In this document: positions 8,360 to 16,011 of the stretch, piece after piece | Layout of the letters: every line of letters begins with the position of its first letter | Numbering within the stretch: position 1 is the first letter of the stretch | DNA from: Candidatus Latescibacterota bacterium | GTDB lineage: Bacteria; Krumholzibacteriota; Krumholzibacteriia; JACNKJ01 | Direction of reading: 5' to 3' | NCBI GenBank assembly: GCA_020633725.1 | Contig: JACKDC010000003.1 | Coordinates: forward strand, 434,001-498,000 | Length of the DNA: 64,000 bases | Program-made: the position numbers and the translations under genes | The notes under the pieces: model-generated | Database searches by the model: none | Told to the model about the DNA's origin: nothing | What the model saw: the letters and a program-made list of their open reading frames with translations, nothing else

Positions 8360-10885
8360 CTAGCGGATCAGCGTGAACTTCCCCCGCTTGCGCGGAAAGC
8401 CCGGCGCATCCACGGTGAAGAGGTAGACGCCGCTGGCCACCTGCTGCCCGTTGCGGCTGACGAGATCCCAGGCCTGGCTGCCCGTGGACTCGTAGTCGCC
8501 CTGGGCGATGGCGCCGGTGGCGTCGTGGCGCAGCACCTGCACGAGGTCTCCCGACAGCGTCCAGATCCGGATCGTGCAGGCCGCCGCCGGCAGATGGCGG
8601 AACTCCACCTTGAGGCCGCTGGGGTCGTCGTTGTTGGGCTGCAGGGTCCAGGGCGCCATGGTCTCGCGGGTGGCCGGGTTCGGCACCACGTAGACCGCCC
8701 CGGGATCGTAGTCCCAGGCCGGCTGGCTGCGGCTGCTGGGCACGGCCAGCTGGAAGCCGTTGCTCGGACTCCCCTCGCGCCCGCGGGCCAGGCCGACCAC
8801 GTGACCGGTCGCGTCGGTGACGGTGACGTGATCGGTGGCCGAGATCGAGTAGAAGTAGGGCAGGCCGGCGCGGACGTCCGTGTCCTTGTAGCGGTAGTAG
8901 TGACGGCCGTGGGGCAGGCCCAGCTCGGCCCGGGCGAGCGCGATGGCCGTGTCCGCCTCGGCGAGGCTGTAGCCCGCGGGCGGCAGGTAGTCCCGCGCGT
9001 CCTCGACCCAGGGCAGGTCCATCAGGGCCGCGGTGTACCAGCCGACGAGGTTGGGATCCACGGCCGGCTGGTAGCGCAGGCGGTCGAGACCGCGGTCGGG
9101 ATCGAGGCCGTTGATCTGGTCGGCCTCGTCCAGCAGCATCCAGAGGCTCTCCGGCGGACCGGTGAACGCCGACGAGCCCGGCGGCCGCGTCCAGTTGTCC
9201 GCCCGCCAGATCCGGTAGCCCTCGAAGTCGTACTTGCCCGTGATGCCGTCGGGCACCTGCTCGCTGAAGCTGTCCCAGAAGAGCACGTTGCCGCTCTCCG
9301 TGGGCCAGACCCGGAGGTTGGGCGGCGGGGGCGCGGTGGCCTGCATCCAGGGCACCCGGGTCTCCCGGCCGTTCACGCCGGTGCACCAGGTGAGGATGTT
9401 GTCGCAGAACCCGTTGGTGGCGCCCTCCCAGGCGCAGTCCGCGTTCACCCAGAGCGGGTTGCCCTTGGGGATCACGATGGGGTCGGGGTCCATCGAACAG
9501 GGGTCGTACCACTCGATGGTGCGGGTGGGATCGAAGATGAGGGTCTCGTTGCAGTCGCGCCCGGTCTGGAGGTCGCCGTCGAGATCGTGCCAGCTGCCGT
9601 CCTGGGCCAGGGCCAGGCGCGTGGCGAGATCGAGGAGCGCGGGCGAGTCCTCGGCGGCGAGAAAGGCGAAGCGCACGTAGACGCTGTCGCCCGGCGCGAG
9701 CTGGAAGGGTCCCGTCGAGACGAGGTAGCGCCAGTCGCGGTCGCCGCCGTCGTTGCTGTCGGTGCCGTAGCCGCTCATCAGCTCGTAGCGCTGCTCGTCG
9801 ACGACGGCCTCGCCCCCCTCGCTGAAGGGCGCCGTACGCGAGAACTCGTTGTAGCTGTGCAGCGTCACGTAGCCCTCGTACCAGGGCGCCACCTCGCCGA
9901 GCACGTCGGTGGTGGTGTCCAGCAGCATGAGACCGAGGCGGCCGGGCGCCGGGTGGGCGTTCTCGGCGTCACCGTCGCCGTCCCAGGCCTCGACCATCTC
10001 CAGGTAGAAGGCGCGGCTGTAGGGACGCTGGCGCAGGCAGACGAGACTCCGCCGCAGGCGGATGCGATCGTCGTTGTATCCCCGGGGGTTCGAACGGTGG
10101 GCCACGTCGGGGTCCACGTAGAGGCCGACGTAGACGCCGCTCAGCGGACTCTGCCCCACGTTCTTCACCGTGTACTCGAGCGCCACGGCGTCGCTCAGCT
10201 CGGGCTGCTCCCACTGGTAGGCCTCCTGCGTCACCTCGACGCCCAGCGGGTAGTGGTCGGGGGCGTCCACGAGGATGCGGGGGTAGTCGTCGCGGTAGCG
10301 GCAGCGCAGCATCTGGTTGCCGATGGCGCCGAAGTCCTCGTCCACGCGGCCGTCGCCGTCGTTGTCGAGGCCGTCGAGGGGGTCCTCGTCGATGGCGCCG
10401 TCGCCGTCGTCGTCGGGAAAGGCCGTCTGCACGCGATTGCCGCCGACGGCGCCCTCGAAGCTGCTGTACATGGTGTCGGTGGTCTGGTCGCCGGGATAGA
10501 ACTCGGGATCGGGGTAGGCCGTGCTGACCTTCGGCAGGCCGTTCACGCGCGCGCCCACCCAGAGCGCGGCCACGTGCAGGAACTCGACGCCGCTGCCGGC
10601 GGGCCACTGGGCCGAGGGGGAGAAGGACATCTCCAGGTCCTCGCCGGGCATGGAGCCGAGCAGCCCGAAGTTGGTGACGTTCATCTGCAGGCCGCCCACC
10701 TTGAGCACGTAGCGGCCGTCGATGATCTTGCTGCCGAGGAGCTCGTCCTGGAGCGCCGCCGGCGGAGCCACATGCGCCTGCGACGCCACGCCCCACACGG
10801 ACACGAGCGCCGCGAGCAGACCGATGCCGGTGAACCTGAAGCTGCCTGCGCGCAAGCCGCACTCCCCGCGTCCGCAGTCCCTCAA
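8360..10885 (-). CDS. large exported protein with Asp-rich calcium-type repeats and C-terminal FlgD-like domain
   Basis: About 841 residues. The longest frame opens at a TTG at 10885. A second in-frame TTG at 10855, preceded by GGGGAG, gives a better signal peptide (MRAGSFRFTGIGLLAALVSVWGVASQA) and may be the real start. Residues about 155-185 hold tandem DxDxDG motifs (DDDGDGAIDEDP, LDNDGDGRVDEDFG), probably calcium-binding. The middle has no recognised enzyme motif. The last about 95 residues are an FlgD/T9SS-type Ig domain (VVPNPATRE, IRIWTLSGDLVQVL, WDLVSRNGQQVASGVYLFTV) ending KRGKFTLIR, so the protein is likely exported to the cell surface. It sits 42 bases downstream of another FlgD-tailed protein on the same strand. 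Function is unknown. Confidence 0.85.
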   Translation of the reverse strand: MRDCGRGECGLRAGSFRFTGIGLLAALVSVWGVASQAHVAPPAALQDELLGSKIIDGRYVLKVGGLQMNVTNFGLLGSMPGEDLEMSFSPSAQWPAGSGVEFLHVAALWVGARVNGLPKVSTAYPDPEFYPGDQTTDTMYSSFEGAVGGNRVQTAFPDDDGDGAIDEDPLDGLDNDGDGRVDEDFGAIGNQMLRCRYRDDYPRILVDAPDHYPLGVEVTQEAYQWEQPELSDAVALEYTVKNVGQSPLSGVYVGLYVDPDVAHRSNPRGYNDDRIRLRRSLVCLRQRPYSRAFYLEMVEAWDGDGDAENAHPAPGRLGLMLLDTTTDVLGEVAPWYEGYVTLHSYNEFSRTAPFSEGGEAVVDEQRYELMSGYGTDSNDGGDRDWRYLVSTGPFQLAPGDSVYVRFAFLAAEDSPALLDLATRLALAQDGSWHDLDGDLQTGRDCNETLIFDPTRTIEWYDPCSMDPDPIVIPKGNPLWVNADCAWEGATNGFCDNILTWCTGVNGRETRVPWMQATAPPPPNLRVWPTESGNVLFWDSFSEQVPDGITGKYDFEGYRIWRADNWTRPPGSSAFTGPPESLWMLLDEADQINGLDPDRGLDRLRYQPAVDPNLVGWYTAALMDLPWVEDARDYLPPAGYSLAEADTAIALARAELGLPHGRHYYRYKDTDVRAGLPYFYSISATDHVTVTDATGHVVGLARGREGSPSNGFQLAVPSSRSQPAWDYDPGAVYVVPNPATRETMAPWTLQPNNDDPSGLKVEFRHLPAAACTIRIWTLSGDLVQVLRHDATGAIAQGDYESTGSQAWDLVSRNGQQVASGVYLFTVDAPGFPRKRGKFTLIR

Positions 10886-10927
10886 TTCGGTAACATGGGC
10901 GATGCGGAAGCGCAGGGCAAGGACGCG

Positions 10928-13900
10928 CTACTTGACCAGCAGCATGGAGCGTGTGGCGATCTGCCCCAGCGCCTCGAGACGCGCGAGATAGACGCCCGAG
11001 GGCAACGGGCGGCCGTCCGCGCCGCGTCCCTCCCAGCGCAGCCGGTGCTCGCCGGCCGGCAGCGTCACGTCCGCCAGCGGGGTGGCGACCTCGCGGCCCA
11101 GCACGTCGAAGATGCGCAGGGTGACCGACGCCTGCCGCGGCAGGCCAAAGCGCAGCATCGTGGCGGGATTGAAGGGATTCGGGTGGTTCGGCGCCAGGTA
11201 GAACGCCGCGGGACCGCCCTCCGCCTCGGTGAGCGTGCAGCCGATGCCCACGGCGCCCACCTGCAGGCCGCAGTCGTTGTTGTCGGGCATGCAGGGACTC
11301 TGCTCCGAGAGCGAGTAGTTCTCGTTGCCGAGCGTGCAGTAGAGCGGATCGAGCGAGAAGTTGTCCCCCGACGGCGCCGAGGCGAAGCCGCCGAAGGGAC
11401 TGGGGCCGTTGTCGAAGATGTCGCTGCAGGCCCAGACGGGCGCCGACGGCGAGTCCGCGGCGTGGAGCGCGGCGCCGGAGCCGGCGCTGTTGCCGGTCAC
11501 CAGGAGCCGCTCGAGCGACGGCGTCGCCGCGTAGGCCAGACCCAGCCCGCCGCCGCGCTGCGCCTGGTTGTCGCCGACGGTGGCCTCCACCAGGCTCGCC
11601 GTGCCCCCGCTCAGGTAGACGCCCCCACCCGCCTCCGTGGCCACGTTGTGATGCACCAGCAGCCCCGTGAAGGTGGGTGAGCCCCCGAAGACCGCCAGCC
11701 CGCCGCCGTTGCCGTAGGCCACGTCGTAGGCCTGGTTGTGACGCAGCACCACGTTCTCCACCAGGGACGCGGAGTTGGCCATGGCGATGCCCCCGCCCGC
11801 GCTCTTCGCCCGGCAGTCCTCGATCACCAGGTTGCGCAGGGTGGGCGAAGCGCCGCTCACGCGAATGCCGCCGCCGCTGCTGGACTCCCACTCGTAGAAG
11901 ACGTGACCGCCGCGAATGGTGAAGCCGTCCACCACGGACGCGGGCCCTTCGCCGTTCTCGAAGTTCAGGGCGCGGCCTGCCCCGCCGCACTCGATCACCG
12001 TCTGCGCCGCGCCCCCCTCGCTGAGCAGGGCGATGTTGCGGCCGAGGAAGTCCAGCCGACGGTTGTCGTCGCCGTCGTAGCTGCCCGGCGCCACCAGCAC
12101 CGTGTCGCCGTCCACCGACACGGCGAGGCCGGCCGCGATGGACGGGTACTCCGAGGGCACGCGGTGCAGCCGCTCGCGGATCGCGAGGAAGTCCTGGTCG
12201 GGGATGTCCGCGCCCACCAGATCGTAGTGCCGCAGCGTCGGCTCGAAGGTGTAGAGCACGGCCAGGGGCAGCACGTTGCCCGACCACTGGTCCGGCACCA
12301 GGATCGTGTAGGCGCCGTTGCTGTCCGTGTGCGCTTCGTAGTAGCTGCCGTAGACGCCGATGCCCTCCACCGGCACGCCTCCCGCCGTGAGCAGCCGCCC
12401 GCTGATCGCGTGGTGGACGTTGTCGCAGGCCACGCCGTAGATGCCCATGTCCACCGCGCAGGCGTTGTTCGCGGCCGCGCAGGGCGAGTCCTGGTCCAGG
12501 TGGAAGTCGCGCGTGGACGGGGCGCAGAAGAGCGGATCCGCGCTCAGGTTGCCGTCGGCGCCCTGGGGGTCCACGGCGTCGCCGCTCCAGTCGCCGCCGC
12601 CGTTGCCGAAGACGTTCGAGCAGCTGGCCTGCAGCAGCGCCCCCGTCTCCACGTGGATGCCGCCGCCGCCGTACCCGAAGGTCACGATCGAGCGCTCGAG
12701 CGTGCAGAGCCCGCCCTGCTGCAGCCAGAGCCCCGCGCCGCCGAGATCGGCGTTGTTGAAGGCCACGGTGCAGTCCAGCAGCGAAGGCGACGCGCCCTGG
12801 GCATAGATCGCGCCGCCGTTGCCCGTGGCGTCGTTGTCGAAGAAGAGCACGCGCGTCAGCTGCGGCGAGCCGCCGCTGGCGCAGAACATGCCGCCGCCGT
12901 CGTCGAAGGCGGTGTTGTCGTGGATCAGGACGTCGGTCAGTCGCGGCGAGGCGTTGATGCAGACCAGCGCGCCGCCGTCCGACAGCGAGATGTTGTCGCG
13001 CAGGATCAGGTTCTCCAGGGTCGGCGAGGCGCCGATGCAGGTGATCGCCGGCCCCAGCGCGTAGCGGCAGCCCTTGATCGTGAAGCCGGAGACCGTCATC
13101 GCCGCGGTCTCCCCGGTGGCGATGAGCAGCCCGCGGGAGGCCTGGCCGCCGTCGATGATGCTCAGCGCCGGTCCCGCGCCCAGCAGCACGACGTCCTTCC
13201 CCTGAGGATTCAGATCCACGTTCCCCGCGCCCGCGTAGGTGCCCGGCGCCACGATGATGCTGTCCCCCGTCACGGCGACGTTGAGCGCGGCCTGGATCGT
13301 GGCGTACTCGAGCGGCACCTCGTGGCGGTGGATGTTCCCCGCGCAGGCCTGGCCGTAGGCGCCGATCCGCACGCCGCAGGCGTTGCCGGCGGGCAGGCAG
13401 GGCGAGCTCTCGTGCAGGCCGAGGGGCAGCGCGCCCCCCACGGCGCCGCAGTAGATGGGATCCTCGCCCAGGTTGCCGTCGAGGCCGGTGGCGTCGGCGA
13501 GCGTGCCGCCGTAGCCCGGCGCCCCGTCGCCCCAGACGTCGCAGCAGGCGATGTCCAGCGCGCCGGACTCGGCGCCGAAGAGCCCCTCGGGCAGGTTGAG
13601 CGTCACCAGGCTGCTGTCCAGCTCCGCCGTGGCGCTGCCCGCCAGGTAGACGCCCCCGCCCTCCCGCTCGGCCGCGTTGTCGTGCAGCGTGCTCCCGCCG
13701 AGGCGCGCCGCGGCCACGCCGACGAACGCCAGCGCGCCGCCGTGTCCGCCGAGGTCGGGCGTGCCGTCCTGGGCGTGGGACGTGTTGCCGGTCCACACGC
13801 AGCGCGTGAGGACTGGCTGCCCGCCCGTGGCGAGCACGGCGCCGCCGTCGCCGCCCACCAGCGTGCCGCCGACGTCCGCGAGCGGGTAGGCCGTGTTGCC

Positions 13901-14530
13901 CGCGAAGACGCAGTCCACGAAGAGCGGCGAGGCGTCGTCGACGTAGACCGCGCCGCCCAGCGCCGCGGAGTTGTTGCTGAAGTCGCAGTCGAGGAAGCTC
14001 GGCGCCGCGCCCGACAGCACGCAGGCGCCCGCGCCGCGCAGGTGCGCGTTGCTGCTGAAGGCGCAGCCGTCCACCAGCGGCGAGGCGCCGTTCTCGCAGC
14101 GAAGGCCCGCGCCGCCGACGCCGCTGGACGGGCTGCCGTAGTTGCCGGTGAAGTCGAGCTTGCTGAGCGTGGGGCTCGCGCCGTCGCAGAGGATCGCGTT
14201 GCTGGAGCCCAGGAAGGTGATCCCGGAGACCCTGGTGGCCGCGGTCTCGCCGCTGCGGAAGAAGAAGACCGTCTGGCCGCCCGCCGTGAACGTGGCGCCC
14301 GTCGCCTCGCTCGCGAGGTAGACGAGGTCCTTACCCGCGGGGTCGAGGCCCACGTTGCCCGCGCCCGAGAAGTTGCCGGAGAGCCGGAGGGTGTCGCCGG
14401 GGGCGGCGGCGTCGATCACGGGCTGGATGCTTCCGCTGCCGGCCACCACCACGTGCACGGTGGCGACGGACAGGCCGGGGCAGAGCACGAGGAGAGCCAA
14501 GAGCAGGGCGCCAGGGGCGAGTCGGAGCAA
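10928..14530 (-). CDS. exported right-handed beta-helix protein, three repeated modules, C-terminal FlgD-like domain
   Basis: A 1200-residue surface protein. It starts at TTG 14530 with GGGAGG five bases upstream and a signal peptide (MLRLAPGALLLALLVLCPG...). Three parallel beta-helix modules start near residues 23, 405 and 788, each opening with an I-x-x-[AV]-[IL]-x-A...GD[TS]-[LIV] pentad (EYATIQAALNVAVTGDS, EYPSIAAGLAVSVDGDT) and closing with a similar IGAYGQAC / MGIYGVAC / VGAVGIGC tail. Within them are polymorphic-outer-membrane-protein-like rungs such as NNSAALGGAVYVDDASP. A carboxypeptidase-regulatory-like segment (ISGRLLTAGGVPVEGIGVYG) is inserted at about 705-785, before module 3. 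The C-terminal 90 residues carry HPNPFNPATMLRFGLP and PLPSGVYLARLEA, the FlgD-like sorting/Ig domain. Possible adhesin or polysaccharide-binding protein; no catalytic residues were recognised. Confidence 0.9.
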   Translation of the reverse strand: MLRLAPGALLLALLVLCPGLSVATVHVVVAGSGSIQPVIDAAAPGDTLRLSGNFSGAGNVGLDPAGKDLVYLASEATGATFTAGGQTVFFFRSGETAATRVSGITFLGSSNAILCDGASPTLSKLDFTGNYGSPSSGVGGAGLRCENGASPLVDGCAFSSNAHLRGAGACVLSGAAPSFLDCDFSNNSAALGGAVYVDDASPLFVDCVFAGNTAYPLADVGGTLVGGDGGAVLATGGQPVLTRCVWTGNTSHAQDGTPDLGGHGGALAFVGVAAARLGGSTLHDNAAEREGGGVYLAGSATAELDSSLVTLNLPEGLFGAESGALDIACCDVWGDGAPGYGGTLADATGLDGNLGEDPIYCGAVGGALPLGLHESSPCLPAGNACGVRIGAYGQACAGNIHRHEVPLEYATIQAALNVAVTGDSIIVAPGTYAGAGNVDLNPQGKDVVLLGAGPALSIIDGGQASRGLLIATGETAAMTVSGFTIKGCRYALGPAITCIGASPTLENLILRDNISLSDGGALVCINASPRLTDVLIHDNTAFDDGGGMFCASGGSPQLTRVLFFDNDATGNGGAIYAQGASPSLLDCTVAFNNADLGGAGLWLQQGGLCTLERSIVTFGYGGGGIHVETGALLQASCSNVFGNGGGDWSGDAVDPQGADGNLSADPLFCAPSTRDFHLDQDSPCAAANNACAVDMGIYGVACDNVHHAISGRLLTAGGVPVEGIGVYGSYYEAHTDSNGAYTILVPDQWSGNVLPLAVLYTFEPTLRHYDLVGADIPDQDFLAIRERLHRVPSEYPSIAAGLAVSVDGDTVLVAPGSYDGDDNRRLDFLGRNIALLSEGGAAQTVIECGGAGRALNFENGEGPASVVDGFTIRGGHVFYEWESSSGGGIRVSGASPTLRNLVIEDCRAKSAGGGIAMANSASLVENVVLRHNQAYDVAYGNGGGLAVFGGSPTFTGLLVHHNVATEAGGGVYLSGGTASLVEATVGDNQAQRGGGLGLAYAATPSLERLLVTGNSAGSGAALHAADSPSAPVWACSDIFDNGPSPFGGFASAPSGDNFSLDPLYCTLGNENYSLSEQSPCMPDNNDCGLQVGAVGIGCTLTEAEGGPAAFYLAPNHPNPFNPATMLRFGLPRQASVTLRIFDVLGREVATPLADVTLPAGEHRLRWEGRGADGRPLPSGVYLARLEALGQIATRSMLLVK

Positions 14531-14623
14531 CGGAGCCTCCCGCAGGCCTCGAGGGGCGGAGATGTGCGTTCGTTCTGACCGTGGCGCCGCCGGTGGGGAA
14601 GGGCGCGGCGCCCGGAGTCCCCA

Positions 14624-14653
14624 ATTCTAGCACATCCGCCAGCCTTCTGGCAG
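14624..14653 (-). promoter_or_regulatory. candidate promoter of the beta-helix gene
   Basis: On the minus strand, CTGCCA (14653-14648), an 18-base spacer and TAGAAT (14629-14624) precede the gene by about 95 bases. The sequence just upstream and downstream of the -10, CGGATGTGC-TAGAATTGGGG, is nearly repeated before the Hpt gene at 29638, which supports a shared promoter class. The -35 is weak. Confidence 0.45.
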
Positions 14654-14750
14654 GGCCGAGCGGGGCCGGCGCAAGCCCCTGCAACGGGGACGCTTGCGCC
14701 TCGACGCTTTCCCGCTGGCCTCGGCCCCGGCCTTGGGCTAGGCTGCCGCC

Positions 14751-15893
14751 ATGACCCATCGCCGCTTCAGCCTGGTCTTCCTGCTCCTGCTGCTGGCGCT
14801 CATCTCGGGCCTCTTCCTGGCCATGATCCGGGCCTTCCTGCTCACGCTGCTGCTGGCCGCGATCGCGGCGGGCATGGCCAGCCCGCTCTACCGCCGCCTG
14901 CTGCGGCGCCTGGGGCAGCGGCGCGCGCTGGCCAGCGCGGTGACGCTCGTCATCCTGCTGCTGGTGGTGCTGGTGCCCCTGGGCCTGCTGCTGGGCGTGG
15001 TGGCCGGCGAGGCCTACCAGATCGCGCAGAGCGCGCGGCCCTGGGTGGAGACGCGGCTGCAGCACCCCGATCTCATCCTCGATCGCCTGCAGGGCCTGCC
15101 CTTGCTGGGGCAGCTCACCCCCTACCGGGAGCAGATCTTCCAGAAGGCGGGCGCGCTGGTGGGCAGCCTGGGCAGCTTCCTCTTCGACAGCCTGCAGGCC
15201 ACGACCCGCGGCACGGTCAGCTTCCTCTTCCACCTCGGCCTGCTGCTCTACGCGCTCTTCTTCTTCCTCATGGACGGCGGCCCGCTGCTCCGTCGCATCC
15301 TCTACTACATGCCCCTGGAGGCCGAGGACGAGCGCCGCATGGTGGACAAGTTCACCTCCGTCACGCGCGCCACGCTCAAGGGCACGCTGCTCATCGGCCT
15401 GGCGCAGGGCGCCCTGGCCGGGGCGGCCTTCGCGGTGCTGGGGATCGAGGGCGCCGTCTTCTGGGGCACGGTGATGACCCTGCTCTCGGTCATCCCCGGC
15501 ATCGGCACGGCGCTGGTCTGGGTGCCGGCGGGCGTGATCCTCCTCGCCTCGGGGCGCGTGGGGGCGGGCGTCGGCCTCATGCTCTTCTGCGGACTGGTGG
15601 TGGGCAGCGTGGACAACCTCCTCCGCCCCCGTCTCGTGGGACGGGACACGCAGATGCACGAACTGCTCATCCTCTTCGGCACCCTGGGGGGCATCACGCT
15701 ATTCGGGGTGCTCGGCTTCATCGTGGGGCCGATCCTGGCGGCGCTCTTCGTGACGGTCTGGGAGATCTACGGCGTGGCCTTCAAGGACTGGCTGGGGCCG
15801 GTCCCGGAAAGCGCCGACGCGATGCCGTCGCCGTCCGCGAGACCCGAGCAGGAATCGCCGGCCGAGGCCCCGGAGGAGACGGAAAGATCCTGA
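14751..15893 (+). CDS. AI-2E family (TqsA/YdiK-like) inner-membrane permease
   Basis: A 380-residue polytopic membrane protein. It starts with two closely spaced hydrophobic segments (residues about 7-42), a third at about 62-85, a soluble stretch to about 150, and five more helices from about 160 to 340. The features (IEGAVFWGTVMTLLSVIPGIGTALVWVPAG, DNLLRPRLVGRDTQMHELLILFGTLGG) are diagnostic of the AI-2E transporter family (PF01594). The C-terminal 40 residues are acidic, soluble and variable. Family members export autoinducer-2 or act as Na+/H+ or other transporters, so the substrate is not assignable. The ATG at 14751 lacks a clear Shine-Dalgarno sequence and follows TAGGCT by six bases, so a leaderless message is possible but weakly supported. 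Confidence 0.92.
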   Translation: MTHRRFSLVFLLLLLALISGLFLAMIRAFLLTLLLAAIAAGMASPLYRRLLRRLGQRRALASAVTLVILLLVVLVPLGLLLGVVAGEAYQIAQSARPWVETRLQHPDLILDRLQGLPLLGQLTPYREQIFQKAGALVGSLGSFLFDSLQATTRGTVSFLFHLGLLLYALFFFLMDGGPLLRRILYYMPLEAEDERRMVDKFTSVTRATLKGTLLIGLAQGALAGAAFAVLGIEGAVFWGTVMTLLSVIPGIGTALVWVPAGVILLASGRVGAGVGLMLFCGLVVGSVDNLLRPRLVGRDTQMHELLILFGTLGGITLFGVLGFIVGPILAALFVTVWEIYGVAFKDWLGPVPESADAMPSPSARPEQESPAEAPEETERS

Positions 15894-15912
15894 AAAAATT
15901 GCGCTTCTGCCC

Positions 15913-15940
15913 TTGCGCACGGCCACACAGCCCCTATCTT
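15913..15940 (+). promoter_or_regulatory. weak candidate promoter for the first EF-G gene
   Basis: TTGCGC (15913-15918), a 16-base spacer and TATCTT (15935-15940) lie in the 118-base gap between the permease and EF-G genes. No terminator is visible after the permease, so read-through is equally possible. Confidence 0.3.
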
Positions 15941-16011
15941 GCCGTCTCCCGCCCGGGCCTGCCGCCTTTGGCCCCAACCGGCGGAAAATCAATGGGATAC
16001 AGGAGCGGATC

